In this document: piece by piece, positions 46,161 through 58,500 of the stretch | Layout of the letters: each line of letters starts with the position of its first letter | Numbering within the stretch: the first letter of the stretch is position 1 | From: Hemicentrotus pulcherrimus | Lineage: Eukaryota; Echinodermata; Echinoidea; Camarodonta; Strongylocentrotidae | Direction of reading: 5' to 3' | Assembly: GCA_003118195.1 (NCBI GenBank) | Contig: BEXV01000427.1 | Span: 74,104 to 138,103, forward strand | Length of the DNA: 64,000 nucleotides | Translations under genes and position numbers: made by a program | Notes under the pieces: generated by a model | What the model was told of the DNA's origin: nothing | The model's input: only the letters and a program-made list of their open reading frames with translations | Database searches by the model: none

Positions 46161-49100
46161 CCTCTCAACCCCCTCTATTTCTTTGTTCTGCTTCCGGCAC
46201 TCGATCTCCAATTAAAGGTGCACGCTATCGCTCTGCCGACGAGTATTTCGACGTGACAGACCCCTCGGGCCCGGTGGAGGCAGTCAACACATCCCTGGTC
46301 GAAGACCGCTTCCATTCCAAGTCTGGGGCTATCTCTACAGGCGATCCGGTCAAACATAACTTTGGATACGTATCCATAGGTATATAGTCCGTCAATACAC
46401 TTCGACAACTATTGTTTATGAAAAACATTTAGAACTTTAATATCCTGAAGAGAATGTAGAATGGTTTGAGAATTAAAAAAAGTAATATGAGGGTGCATAC
46501 CAAAAAGAGAACCATTTGGGGCTAGTTAGTATAAAATTGAGCTTGGAAAGTTGATATTGTTTTTATTGTCTACATCTTGTTCTCAATATAAATGCATTCC
46601 TAATTTTTCTCAATGCGGGAAAGAGCAAAAATAGTTCGTCTGCAATTACATTATTCCCAATAAAACTTTGTTATGTTGAATTCGACACATCCCGTGTCTC
46701 TTTTTTTGAAAAGTGTGTGTGTACCAAAAGAAGCTTCGTTTCATGGCAAGTAATAATTTTAGTTGTTTAGATCACTCTTTGTGGAAGGCCTCATACTTTA
46801 TTCACAACACTCTTGGGATTCTAAAAATACAGTCTTTTTCTTCATTTTTTCTTCTCGTGTTTTCATCTTTTCAAAGGTGATTATGGTGGGAAATGTTTAA
46901 GTGACCCGTCTATCTGTAGTCCAGCCGGTATGACGGTCAGTTTCTGGGTTCAACTTGCCAGCATTGACCATTTCCAAGATGTTGCAACCAACCCCGAAGG
47001 GCTTGGGTATATTCTAAGGTAGGAACGTTTTTATCAAGTTCAATTAATGAAATGAATACATACAATGACGATATCGTTCAGGCGTTGATCTATCTAGAGA
47101 CAAAGTGAAGCTGCAAATCTATTAATGTTCTGTACTTGCATATATGCACATGTGACTCCTAAAATGATTCAAGGCAACTGTGACTAACCCCTTACCTCGA
47201 ATGTTTGCCACTCCAAACCTAAGTTGTAATCGATTCCTTAAATATATATACACGTATTGCACATTATTTCAATCAAAAAAAGAGAAAAAATTGATATGGA
47301 GAGCAGCGATTTATTTTCGAAATTGAGTCAATGTAGCTAGATTAATGTCACGATAATATCTGACGATTTTCTTCGAAACTTTACATGATACTAATCTTTC
47401 CCTGCAGTATATCAATTAGATACTGTTCTGCCATTTGCATTCACTTTATTCTAAACTGCAATGGACAACAGCATGAATTGATAGAAGGCAATAATCATTT
47501 CATGGTGTATTTCTCCCTGAAATTGTAGCTCCGGTGCACAGGTCGCTAACAGCCGAGGATTTTCAGTCACATATGACGGGACTACTATAACTACAGAGGC
47601 TGTTAGCTCCAACATCATGTGGACTGCATCTTTCGATGACGCAGGTTTTGGCAGAAATTGGACCAACTTTGCCATAACTTGGAGCTCCGCTTCTGGCCTC
47701 GAAGTTTTGAATGACGGTGAACTAAGAGGTAATTGTATTTTCTTTTTTTAATGATGATTTTGTTTCAATATCTAGATCTGTAAAGGCATATTCCATCAAA
47801 ATTCAGATCAAATACAATTCGAGAACATTTGTACGGACGGAAAACCCCCCAAAAATGTAATGCTTTGCAAATTATGATTCGAATTAATTACATATCGTAG
47901 GGTAGTCATATTTTCGTGGGGAAACTTTTGAAATATTTTAATTTATTTTCTTTCCAAATTCATCATTAGACAATCAATGTGCTGAATTTAAAATCAATAA
48001 GCAAGATATAGCTCAAAGAAATACAATTATTTCTTGCGTTTGTTTCACTGATTTGTCATGAGTGATTGAATTTCATCGATGTTGTAGTGAGAATCCCGCG
48101 GTTAACCCTTTGGTTACGGGAACCTGGTGGTCCCTGTGTTAAGCCTATGGGACCTATACAATTCAGTAGTCAACGGGTTAAACGGGGAGAGCTGGCATAT
48201 TCAAGAGAAAATATTTGTTTTTGTAGGTGAGGTGCTTTAAATAATCGATTTGATGAAATTTTGAAGGAAAATGAACACAAATTTGATTATAAAATGATAT
48301 GTTGCTGAGAATAGTTGCCCATTACTGAATTTATCCATTTTTACATCCATCCGCTCAGCAACTGATCCACTTGGAACGTCATTGTCCAGTGCGACAACGG
48401 ATAAGCACACCGTCGTGCACCTCGGCAAACGGAACGACCAGGAGAGCGGCTACCTCGGGGGCGCCTTCGATGATGTCGCCATCTGGATTTACACCATCGA
48501 TTTCGAAGATGACGACGAGCTCAGTCAGTTGCTGGGCGAATTGGGACTAGATGATCTTTGTAAGGATTGTTTCCCTTTTTTAATAATTCGGTTCCTGAAG
48601 TAGCATTGTATATCATCATTATCTGCCTTTAATGTATTGCTATTAAAACTGTGCTTAACATAAGGGATTGTTTTTATTTTCCTCTTCGTCACGTATTTGT
48701 TGTAACAAAATCTGCCAATGTGTATGCGTTATCAGTAGGCTAACAAAATAGAATATTGACAAGGAAAGAATACGACATACACTAGGATTTTCTTCAACGA
48801 CTATTTTGTAGTTACTCAACTTTCTTAATCCAGGATCCTACTTTCAGTTGAGTTTGATACTGAAATTCTGTTTTCATATAATCGCGTGCGCAAGGTATCA
48901 TCATTATTTCAATTTTATAACGATACTTCAATTCCAATTTGTCACTTACAGTTATCACTGATGATTATACACAATTGTTGAACTCAGGACCGACCACTGG
49001 TAAAGAAGAATGTCGGGTCCTGCACGAGGCTGACTGTGCGAGGTCCCTAACGGAACTAGAGGATATTGTAAGTAAAAACAAGTCACAAGAACAGACACAT

Positions 49101-49524
49101 ATATGTTCCTCGAGAATGTTCACAATAATGTAATGGTCCTCCCGTAGAGTATAAAACATGCTTGCTTACATTCATTTTATACCTGACGAAGTGTTGCAGC
49201 CAGGCGCGTACGTAGGGTGGTGGTTTTGGGCTTAAACCCCCCTCGAGTTTTTTCATGTGTATGTTTTATGTATGTTTTTTTTTAAAAACACTCCCCTCTT
49301 TTGATTTTAACCCCCCCCCCCCCTTTGAAAAAAATCCTGCGTACGCTACTGGTTGCAGCGGTGCACGAAACGTCGTGATCTTTTAGATCCCTTATCGACC
49401 ACATTGCGAGACAATTAATGAAAATCTCTATACGAGGGTTCTTCTTGATGAGATATCGTGCATGAACTGATTACTATAGATTATCATAGAAAGGGAAAGA
49501 TAGATAGAGAGAGAGAGACAAAAT

Positions 49525-49557
<33 letters not shown>

Positions 49558-52500
49558 TATGTAAATGGGGGAGGGTGACAGGGGAGAACAAGAAGAAAGG
49601 GGATATATGAAGAGGTAAAGAGAATGAGGGGATGAAGAGATAATGGGGAAACTCTTGAAATAAATGAAATAATATGATACAATATTAATGCTATACCCAT
49701 TTGTTTTCTCTCAACATAGACCAATGAGGAATTATTTTTCGGTCATACCGCTCAGACGAGCATGCGCAGACGATTGCTGCACCTTGCCCAGTCTGAAGAT
49801 ATCCCATCAACCGACGATTTAGCCGCAGCCGTCAATATAGCTTCCACTCTGGCCCTGGTAGTCCAACCCTTCGCTAACCAGACATTGGCCGAAAATGCAA
49901 TTAAGGTAAAACAAAACAAAAACAGGAGTGAAAAATTGACCCCCGATAACGTAATCGAATGTAACACCACTGCATAATCTAGCCCTGACTGTTTTTTTCT
50001 CCAAATGTTAAACTCTTTTCAAACTGGTCGACAGAAGACTGCCACATTTTAGTTTTGTGACGCATCCAGTAATAACCAAGCAATTAGGAGTCGAGTTCCA
50101 TTTATCACCCTTGAAGTTTTTTGTTTTGTATAGTAAATGACAATTGAGAGGAAAACATGTTCCTAAAGCTTGTCGAGTATGTAACATATAGTTTAGTTAA
50201 TGATTATGAACATAATGCTTTGAAATATAGGGATTCATATTTAATGGTTGGTTACGTTCCGTTTTCTGTTTTAGGAATTTATTCAAACAGTAGACGCACT
50301 GCTTGATGTGAACCGAACGGAAAAATGGATCGAGCTACAAAAGGTAAACAAATTTCAGCTATAGATGTGTTTTTCAGAGGCGGATCCCGAATTCCATAAG
50401 TGGAGGGTGTCGAAATAATAATAATAATAATAGTGTTAAAAGAGATTAGATATAATTGTACAGTTTTTATTGATGTTTTTTCGCCATAATTTACCCAAAT
50501 ACAAATTTATCAGGTGCCTCTCTACGGTCTGAAAGGGAAGAGGTGCAAAAGAATTGGAGGCACATTTTAAGTTTCAAAAATGTATGCGAGATCGGGTTTA
50601 AAGAGGAAATCGCTTCATAGTGCCCCCTCAAAAAGGATGCTGATGTTTAACTGTTTGTTCTCCTTCCGGCCAGGTCAAACCAGGCTCAACAGATCTGGTA
50701 CACAGTCTTGAAGACTACATCACACAGGCTGCTAGAGATTTGGAAACAAGTGACACTTTCCTAGGATGTCAGGAATTCTTCGAAACAACTACGATTGGTA
50801 TGTTCGACTTACTTTAAAGCCCCACTGCACTACTTATAGCTATTTGCGCCCTCTATATAGCAAACAATGGCTAATCGGTGAAAATTGGTTCCCCATGGTC
50901 CCCTTTTTATTATATTAATTGAGAGCTGATTTGTTGAGATATCCACCAGTCAGTGACCATGCAGGGAGGTATAATCCCTTCTGACCAAACTACTGCAAAT
51001 AGGCTTAAATTAAGTTCAAGCACGAACACTTTTTTCAGAAAAGACATTGCAATTCACTTTGTTCATATTGAAGTTATCTGACTATAGTCGTTAATGTGAT
51101 TTTCAGAAATAGTTTGCCTCTTTTGTATGTAATAATACACAATTTACGTCCCCCTCATGGCAATATCTAGGGTATTTGGACATTTGGTGTCCTGTATAAA
51201 AATGTATCAGGCATTGTCATGATTGGAGGTATTCTAAACACAAATTGACGCCAAACTTTAGCTATCCAAACTTTTGCGTGAACTCCAATCAAATACAATC
51301 ATCAGATACTCTAAAATCGTATGCGTAGTCGGTACAGAATGGAGCAGAAAAGCTTTGACTTAATACTCGTATATATTTTAGGGGACTTCCAATTTGACCT
51401 TCTATTTTGTCATTCTTCTTCTATCTCTATAATTATTAAAAATTCTCACTCTATCATCTCTTACTCTCGTCCTTCCACCCTCTTAAATCGATTGAAGTAG
51501 TAATCATTTCAGACAAGATTCTGATTCTACCAGATAAATGACACCTAAAAGTGTTTCTACACCATTCGTCTTACAGCTACATGCGTCGATAAATTCGTCT
51601 CTGAGTCGTTCGGCTCAAATGGACCTGTTACCCTGCCAGAGTATGGCAACGAGTCGGCATGGGGCGGAGTGGAGGCTAGATGGAACAATCTCAGAGAAGA
51701 AGTCACATTGCCCCAGAATCTATTCGACTTCACCATTGATGGCAAGGCGTTTTTTTTTTTATAAACACTTATAACCTTTTAAAGGTCATGTTCGTTCTGT
51801 AGGATGTTTTTTTGTTTTTACATGACATCAATCTCTTTTGTGATCCTACAAACAACAACAACAAAACAATAAGGTCAACAACTACAACAATACCAACAGT
51901 ACATCTAGAAGAGTAGCAATGGCACAAAAATCATAAAAAGAGCATTAACTGCAATATTAATGCTTCGAATTATTGACGAACCTCAGTCAATCTTGTGTTA
52001 TTTACTTTTAAAAAAATTCAATTGTATAGTCGGCGACTCTATTCGTACTTGGGTGTACTTTGATGTTGGCTTATTAAGATAATTATACATCATGATCTTA
52101 TATCTATCTATAGAACTATAGCACTTGTTACGCTGTACTTTCTCTCTTTTTTGTTTTTTTGTTTTGGTCTTTCGTTATTTCCGGTCTTCATAGCATTATC
52201 TCCGTGTTTTCACCAACAGGAAATGAAGGGATTCTGGTCCTCTCCATTTATGATGCTCTGGATGAAGTCATACCACGGAACACATCAAAGGAGTAAGTTT
52301 CAAAAGAGACATTGATTCTCTAATATTCCAAATGAAACATGAATGGATTTTTATTACCAAATTGTAAATAGATATTTATCTGAATATTTTTTTAAAGATA
52401 ACTCTTACTTGTAAAAATGAACTTTTACTGCAGAAAATAAACATTTGTAAATCCAATTACATTACAAAAAAATATAATTTGATTTGTTCTCATCGAAAAT

Positions 52501-55500
52501 AGTTTTATATCGACATCGACGGCTGAGCCTTGGGTGAATAGCCGTGTGGTATCCCTGAAAGTATACCCATCTTTACGTCGGGAGCTCTATAACCCTGTCA
52601 GATTGGTCTTCGTCCATACTAAGGTAAACGTTCACAAAGGAAATCGCACTCGTCTTCTTTTCGTTGAGTCCATTTAATTAAATTGTAAACGCAGTATGAT
52701 GTTTAGCTTTAAAGGCGAGGGAGATTATGTAATATCAACTGGATGATAGATAAAATTGTCCATATAAAATGTATTTAGGTATGCTGATAAGCACCGTAAT
52801 CATGTAAAATCAGGATTTACACAGTACGTGCCCCTCATAATTATATAAGTGTTTGTCTATTGAAAACCATAACGATGTTAACATTGCATAAATCGCAGCA
52901 GACAATACGATTTAGTTTGAGTATGAGAATATGAACAGTGGCCAAATATAATGATTGCATTGTGAGGCAGAAAATCATCACTAAGGGTATTTTTTTTCTC
53001 TCATTACAGGGCGTATCCGATCAGGACACCGATTCACCAGTTTGTGCCTTCTGGAATTACTACTTACCGTAATTAAATCTCAACTTTTTATGTAGTTAAT
53101 GGGACAATTTTTCGAACCTGTTTATTTACTAGAAATATGTCTTTGATTAAAACTCTCTTTTGGGATAAACCATGTTCATTACGATACAAATCTGTCATAT
53201 GATGCGAGAAAATTATGCTTCTAATTTAAAATGACAGATACAGTTTACTTATGAACACATCACATCGTTTTAATCACAACTACATTGCGAAAATTCCAAT
53301 AACGCTGTTCGTAGACCTAAATTGTTTGCATTAAGTAATATGAAATAATCAACGTCATCATGTAAAGGAGTGTTTTATTGACACCTCCTTGAATGGCAAT
53401 GACAATTCATGACAAAAATTCTGTTTTACCTGTAATTTATATGATAAAAGTATATAGGATAAAAAGCACGTGATTTCGAATATACTTATTTGCTTTAAAC
53501 ATATTTGCAAAACGACTTCTCTAAGTAGTATGAAATTCATAATTTCAAATAATTGTAAATTCATGATCCAATATTTGTTCTACACCCAGCGACACCCATG
53601 GAGGTTCATGGGACAAGACAGGTTGTGAAATGGTAGCTACGAACAGGACTCATACAACATGCGAGTGTACTCACTTGACTCACTTTGCCGTTCTAATGGA
53701 ACCACCACCACCACCTGTAAGCTTTCCTACACCTCCAAGTCCTACACCCATTCCACTAAAAGACACTTCTGCCCGATAATTGGCCCTCGTGTTTATGACG
53801 AATGATTTGCAAAGAAAATATTCGATTTGATTTCCATCGTCCTTTCATCAGCAAAAATGTATAAAATAACTATTTCTATCATTAGTTCTCTCTGGCGCCG
53901 GTTTTTATATTCTGTTTGTAATAAAATGAATTCCCTTTTATTTTTGGCCCCATCTAGTCCAATTAATATGACTGCGTCTGCTTTTAAAGTTTAGTATTGT
54001 TATTCCCATGCCTAACGAATATGTTTTATGTTTAATTGCTGTATTAAATTACGCTTGGTTGTTTATACAAGATAATTGATCAAAATATGTCGAAAGATAA
54101 CATGCAAAAAGTCAAATGAACGGTGTAAAATTTAGACAGATGCAAGTTTTTTTTTTTAAATTATGAACTTCTGAAGGCATGATCTTATTTTGTTAATGAA
54201 AGCTTCTTGTTTTTTCAGCCGCCAGACATTGTAGACATGGTGTTCATTTGGTCTGCGAGAGGATTGGCTGGAATCTCGGGAGCATTCCTCTTTCTACTCA
54301 TCTTTATTTTCATCTGCTTCACGTATGAAATAAAGAATGTAGTTCAAATTCAGTTGTTTATAATATCCATGCCAAACTTTCATTGTTTTGAAATAATTTG
54401 CAATGAATAAAGTACAGATGTAATGTTAAAGATTATACAAACAAATTTGTATATATCTTTGCATTTATTGACCAGGATCAAAAAATTAGTTAGTGTAACC
54501 ACCCATTATTTTCTTTAACCTCTTCTGGCGAACGTTCCGTCCAGCATTAAGAAAACAGTGGTACAGTATTTATAGACATTAAAAAGGGAAACAAAAGGCA
54601 TTCTTGCTGTGATAACCTTTGATTCTCAAAGCTGATTTCGTTCGAAATGTGAATTTTGAAACAGTACACTCTACTAAACCGTACTAAAAGCAGGTTTCTC
54701 TAGATGAGAATTTACAAAAAGATAAGCCATTTGATTAAGTTATCGTACTTTATATTACAAGACTTTTAGGTACATGAAAATATCTTCTAATTATCTTTAA
54801 ATATCTTCTAATTTCCCACAGGCGTGTACGCACACTTCGTCATCTGATCCATGCTAACGTTGCTATATCAGTTATGATAGCCATTCTATTCATGTGCTTG
54901 GCAACAGTTGAGTGGACACCGGTAAGTTAGCTTTAACATTTTGCCCTTTTAATTCACTCTGTAAAGGGTATACAAGGTTACAAATCTTGCATAGACTTCA
55001 AAAACAATGCCTGGATAGTGAACATGGTTTCAATTCATGTGTGCTGCTGCCTCTTTATTGGTGAAAAATGATTACAATATTTCATTGTTATCTTAGAACT
55101 ATTGAGGATTTTAATTGGCCCTAAAATGCGTTCATATACGTTTGTATTACTGGCCCTATCTTTATTTATTCTACTTACAAAGCAACTGGAATATTACATG
55201 AAATAAAACTCACATTGGCAATCATGTTTTTGTTTGTCCTTTCCAGCTTATATGTCGTGTGATGGCTGCCTTGTTTGAATACTTCTGTCTCGTCTTCGTC
55301 TTCTGGCTCCTGATCGAATCCATCCAAGCCTTGACCGACGTCCACTTCGGCTACAGACACGCTGACCGCATCATCAGCTCGTGCCCACTGCCAGATAGAT
55401 ATTTCGGGTACATGTGTCTTGCATGGGGTGCGTTTATATACATGTACATGCTTTCATGTGAAAGTGTCCTTTTATGATATACAGTGCGTCCCAGAAAAAA

Positions 55501-58500
55501 ACGAGACCGACTAGTATCGATGTTTTATCATAACTTAATCACAACCATAATTAATGAATGATACATATTTGGAAAGCTTAGAGTCATACATTTTCATAAT
55601 TTTAACAAACGAATTCGTTTTCACTAGGTGCCTGCCGTAGCAAATAGCAGATTTGACAAAAGACTCCGTTTCGTTGACAATCAGCCATGCATAAAGACTC
55701 TCGTCTATGGCTGATTGTCAACGAAACGGAGTTAAGTCTTTTGTTAATTTCGTTTATTGATACGGCAGGCAGCCAGTGAAAACAAATTCGTTTAATAAAA
55801 TTATGGAAATGCAAGCACCACTTTAAACAAACAGAACTTTGTTATTCCTGTCTCATTTTTCCTGAATGAGGTGTCATATGAAAGGGCAGAAACCCAACTT
55901 TCTAGACATGTGATTTTCTCTTTGAAATTCAGATACCGCCCGCTAAATGACTTTTAGGTTTCCTCTCTTCAAATCGATTTTAATCACTCATGCGTGAAAT
56001 ATGCGTTATTATGAGTTGCATCTCATAAAAGAGGAGACTCTACGCTTTCCAAATATGTATCATTCATTAATTATAGTTGTGATTAAGTTATGATAGAACA
56101 TCGATACTTCTCAGTTTCGTTTTTTCTGGGACGCACTGTATAGTGGTTCATTCACTTGACTCGCAATCCAAGGGATGAGGGTTCGAATCCAAACCAGATT
56201 CAAACGTTCTATGGAAAGACATTTATCCACTCTTGTCGCTCTCAACCCAGGTGCAAACGGGCAACCGATATGCCAGATATCAAGTTTACCATACGTTCCT
56301 ACTGGTTTATTTACCACCGTACGTGACGCTAAATATTCTTGTTTCTCCCCTGCCTTTCCCATCCTACATTTTGTCAGTGTATCCTATGTCCCATTTGCAG
56401 GCCAAAAAAATGAAAAAGTTTAAATTCCAACTGCATTTGAAAGATAATACTACATTATTACTTCCCTAAAAAAGGTTGGGCTTGAAAATGTCTTCAAGTG
56501 TGAAAATAACGACTATTAGTTGTCAAATCGACTTTAGGGCTATAGAGCCCAAAAGTAATAGTCTTGATTTTTAGACAATTGTACCGAATGGTCATACGTT
56601 TTATGCTGCGCAATGATTCAATCAGTTTAATCTTGGCCATCACAAGAAGTGTTTTGCTCATGTACCCTTTACAACTCTTTTCATGTATGTTATTACCAAA
56701 GAAGAAAAATAAGCCAGTCGGTCACTTAATAGTGTCTGACAGTGAAGTCTAGCAAGTAAATGGGTTTCCTTGCATAATTTAAATATGAGGACACTGCTAA
56801 CGTTTAAATGTCACAGATAGGACATACATGACATATTCATAATTCCTGCAAAGTTCTACAGCATTTGAGGTTGGCTGCAAAAGGGACATAGTACCTTTAA
56901 TAACTCTCTCACTGTCCCTCCACCTTTCTCCCCTCATCCCACCCATTTCGCCTCGATCACACCCCTTCTCTCGTTTATCCTTCCTATTGTTCTTTTTTAT
57001 TTACGCATCCATTTGTTTGTGATAAATTTGTTTTTCATATATAGAGATACCTCACCTGAAAGTGACTGTACGCATGCAAATGATGTTAAAATCAATGGAT
57101 TGATTGTTTGTCCACTTGTTGAGACTGTTTCGTTAGTTTATGCATTAGTTGATTGATGGATTGATTGATTGATTGTATTATCAACCAATTGATTTGTCAC
57201 AGTTGTCGAATTGAAAATTATAGGCCTGTATCTGATGCCCGGAACATTGCTAGTAAGAAATACATGAATGATTGAAATCGCATTAAACCGCTCTGATATT
57301 TGTGTAAGTACTTTAAAAATATTAATTTACAACTGATTTTTACTTCATAATAATACAATCAAAGTCCACCCTTCAAAGAGTTGCATGCTCTCATTAGAAA
57401 TGTTGATCATTCGTGTTTGCTTTTAATCATTTGTCTGGTCTCCTCAATCTCATTGTAATAACCAGGTGCTCCAGGGCTCATTGTGGGAGTAACAATAGCA
57501 ATCGACATTGATGCCTACGGAGAACTCGACTGTGGACTGTAAGTAAAGTTTCCAAAAAGAAGATTTGGCATTAAAAGTATTTGTTCAAACAAAACTTGAT
57601 GAAACTTGCACAACAAAGGAGACATATTAATAATCAAAGGCAAAATCAAATTACTGGTGGATGCAGGACAAAAAAAGGGATATCTTAGACAAACATACTG
57701 CATGAAAAATATTGTTATAAACAAAAATAATCACAGAACGTGAAATAATAAAAACGATTAAATTGTCGTGAACAAGAGACGGCATTACACACTGTAACAG
57801 GTTCCTGTAAACAGAATAGTCGGTGATTATACCAAATAGAAGAGAGACAAGTCTTCGAAAAAAATACATTCATCTTTGTGCCATTTCATCATATGCTCAT
57901 GAAAGATTCCATTGTTCTACTATGAGTAATTAGCTACCACTTTCTTTTCATTTACAGGTGTTGGGTTACTGATGAGCATGACTTGTACATCTCTTTTTAT
58001 GGACCACTTGGTGTTTGCTTCGGGGTAAGTAAAAATGCATTTTAATTCCTTTTAAGCAACCATAATCTATTTGTACAGAATAACCTGGTATTTAATTTTT
58101 GAGAAAGGTTCTCATCCATATAATTTAGTCAAGCCTTGATTTAGCAATATTTAAACATCAACATTCAAAAAAAATACTGCATTGTGCAATTTGTTACTTT
58201 CACCTATTTGCGTTTTCAGCTCACCATGTTGTTTCTATTCATCGTGAAACGTAGTCTGGACAAATTGATGAATACGGGACCTCTAAGGTAGGAATTAATG
58301 CACTTTGATTGAAACCAAAGTTAGTAAAACGAGAATTTATGTCAAGGTTATTAATCTTTTCCTCCTATAAATTGCTCCTCCTTCTTCGTCCTCTACTTAT
58401 TTTTCATCGCCTTCCTCTTCTATCTCCTCCTCTTCTTCTTCTTCTTCTTCTTTTTCGTCTTCTCCATATTCGCCTTGACCTTGTCGTCCTCCCCTTCTTC

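Noticed and set aside
56139..56200. A tRNA gene suggested by GGTTCGAATCC
   Set aside because: No acceptor stem or anticodon arm forms, and the body matches the SINE at 22075.
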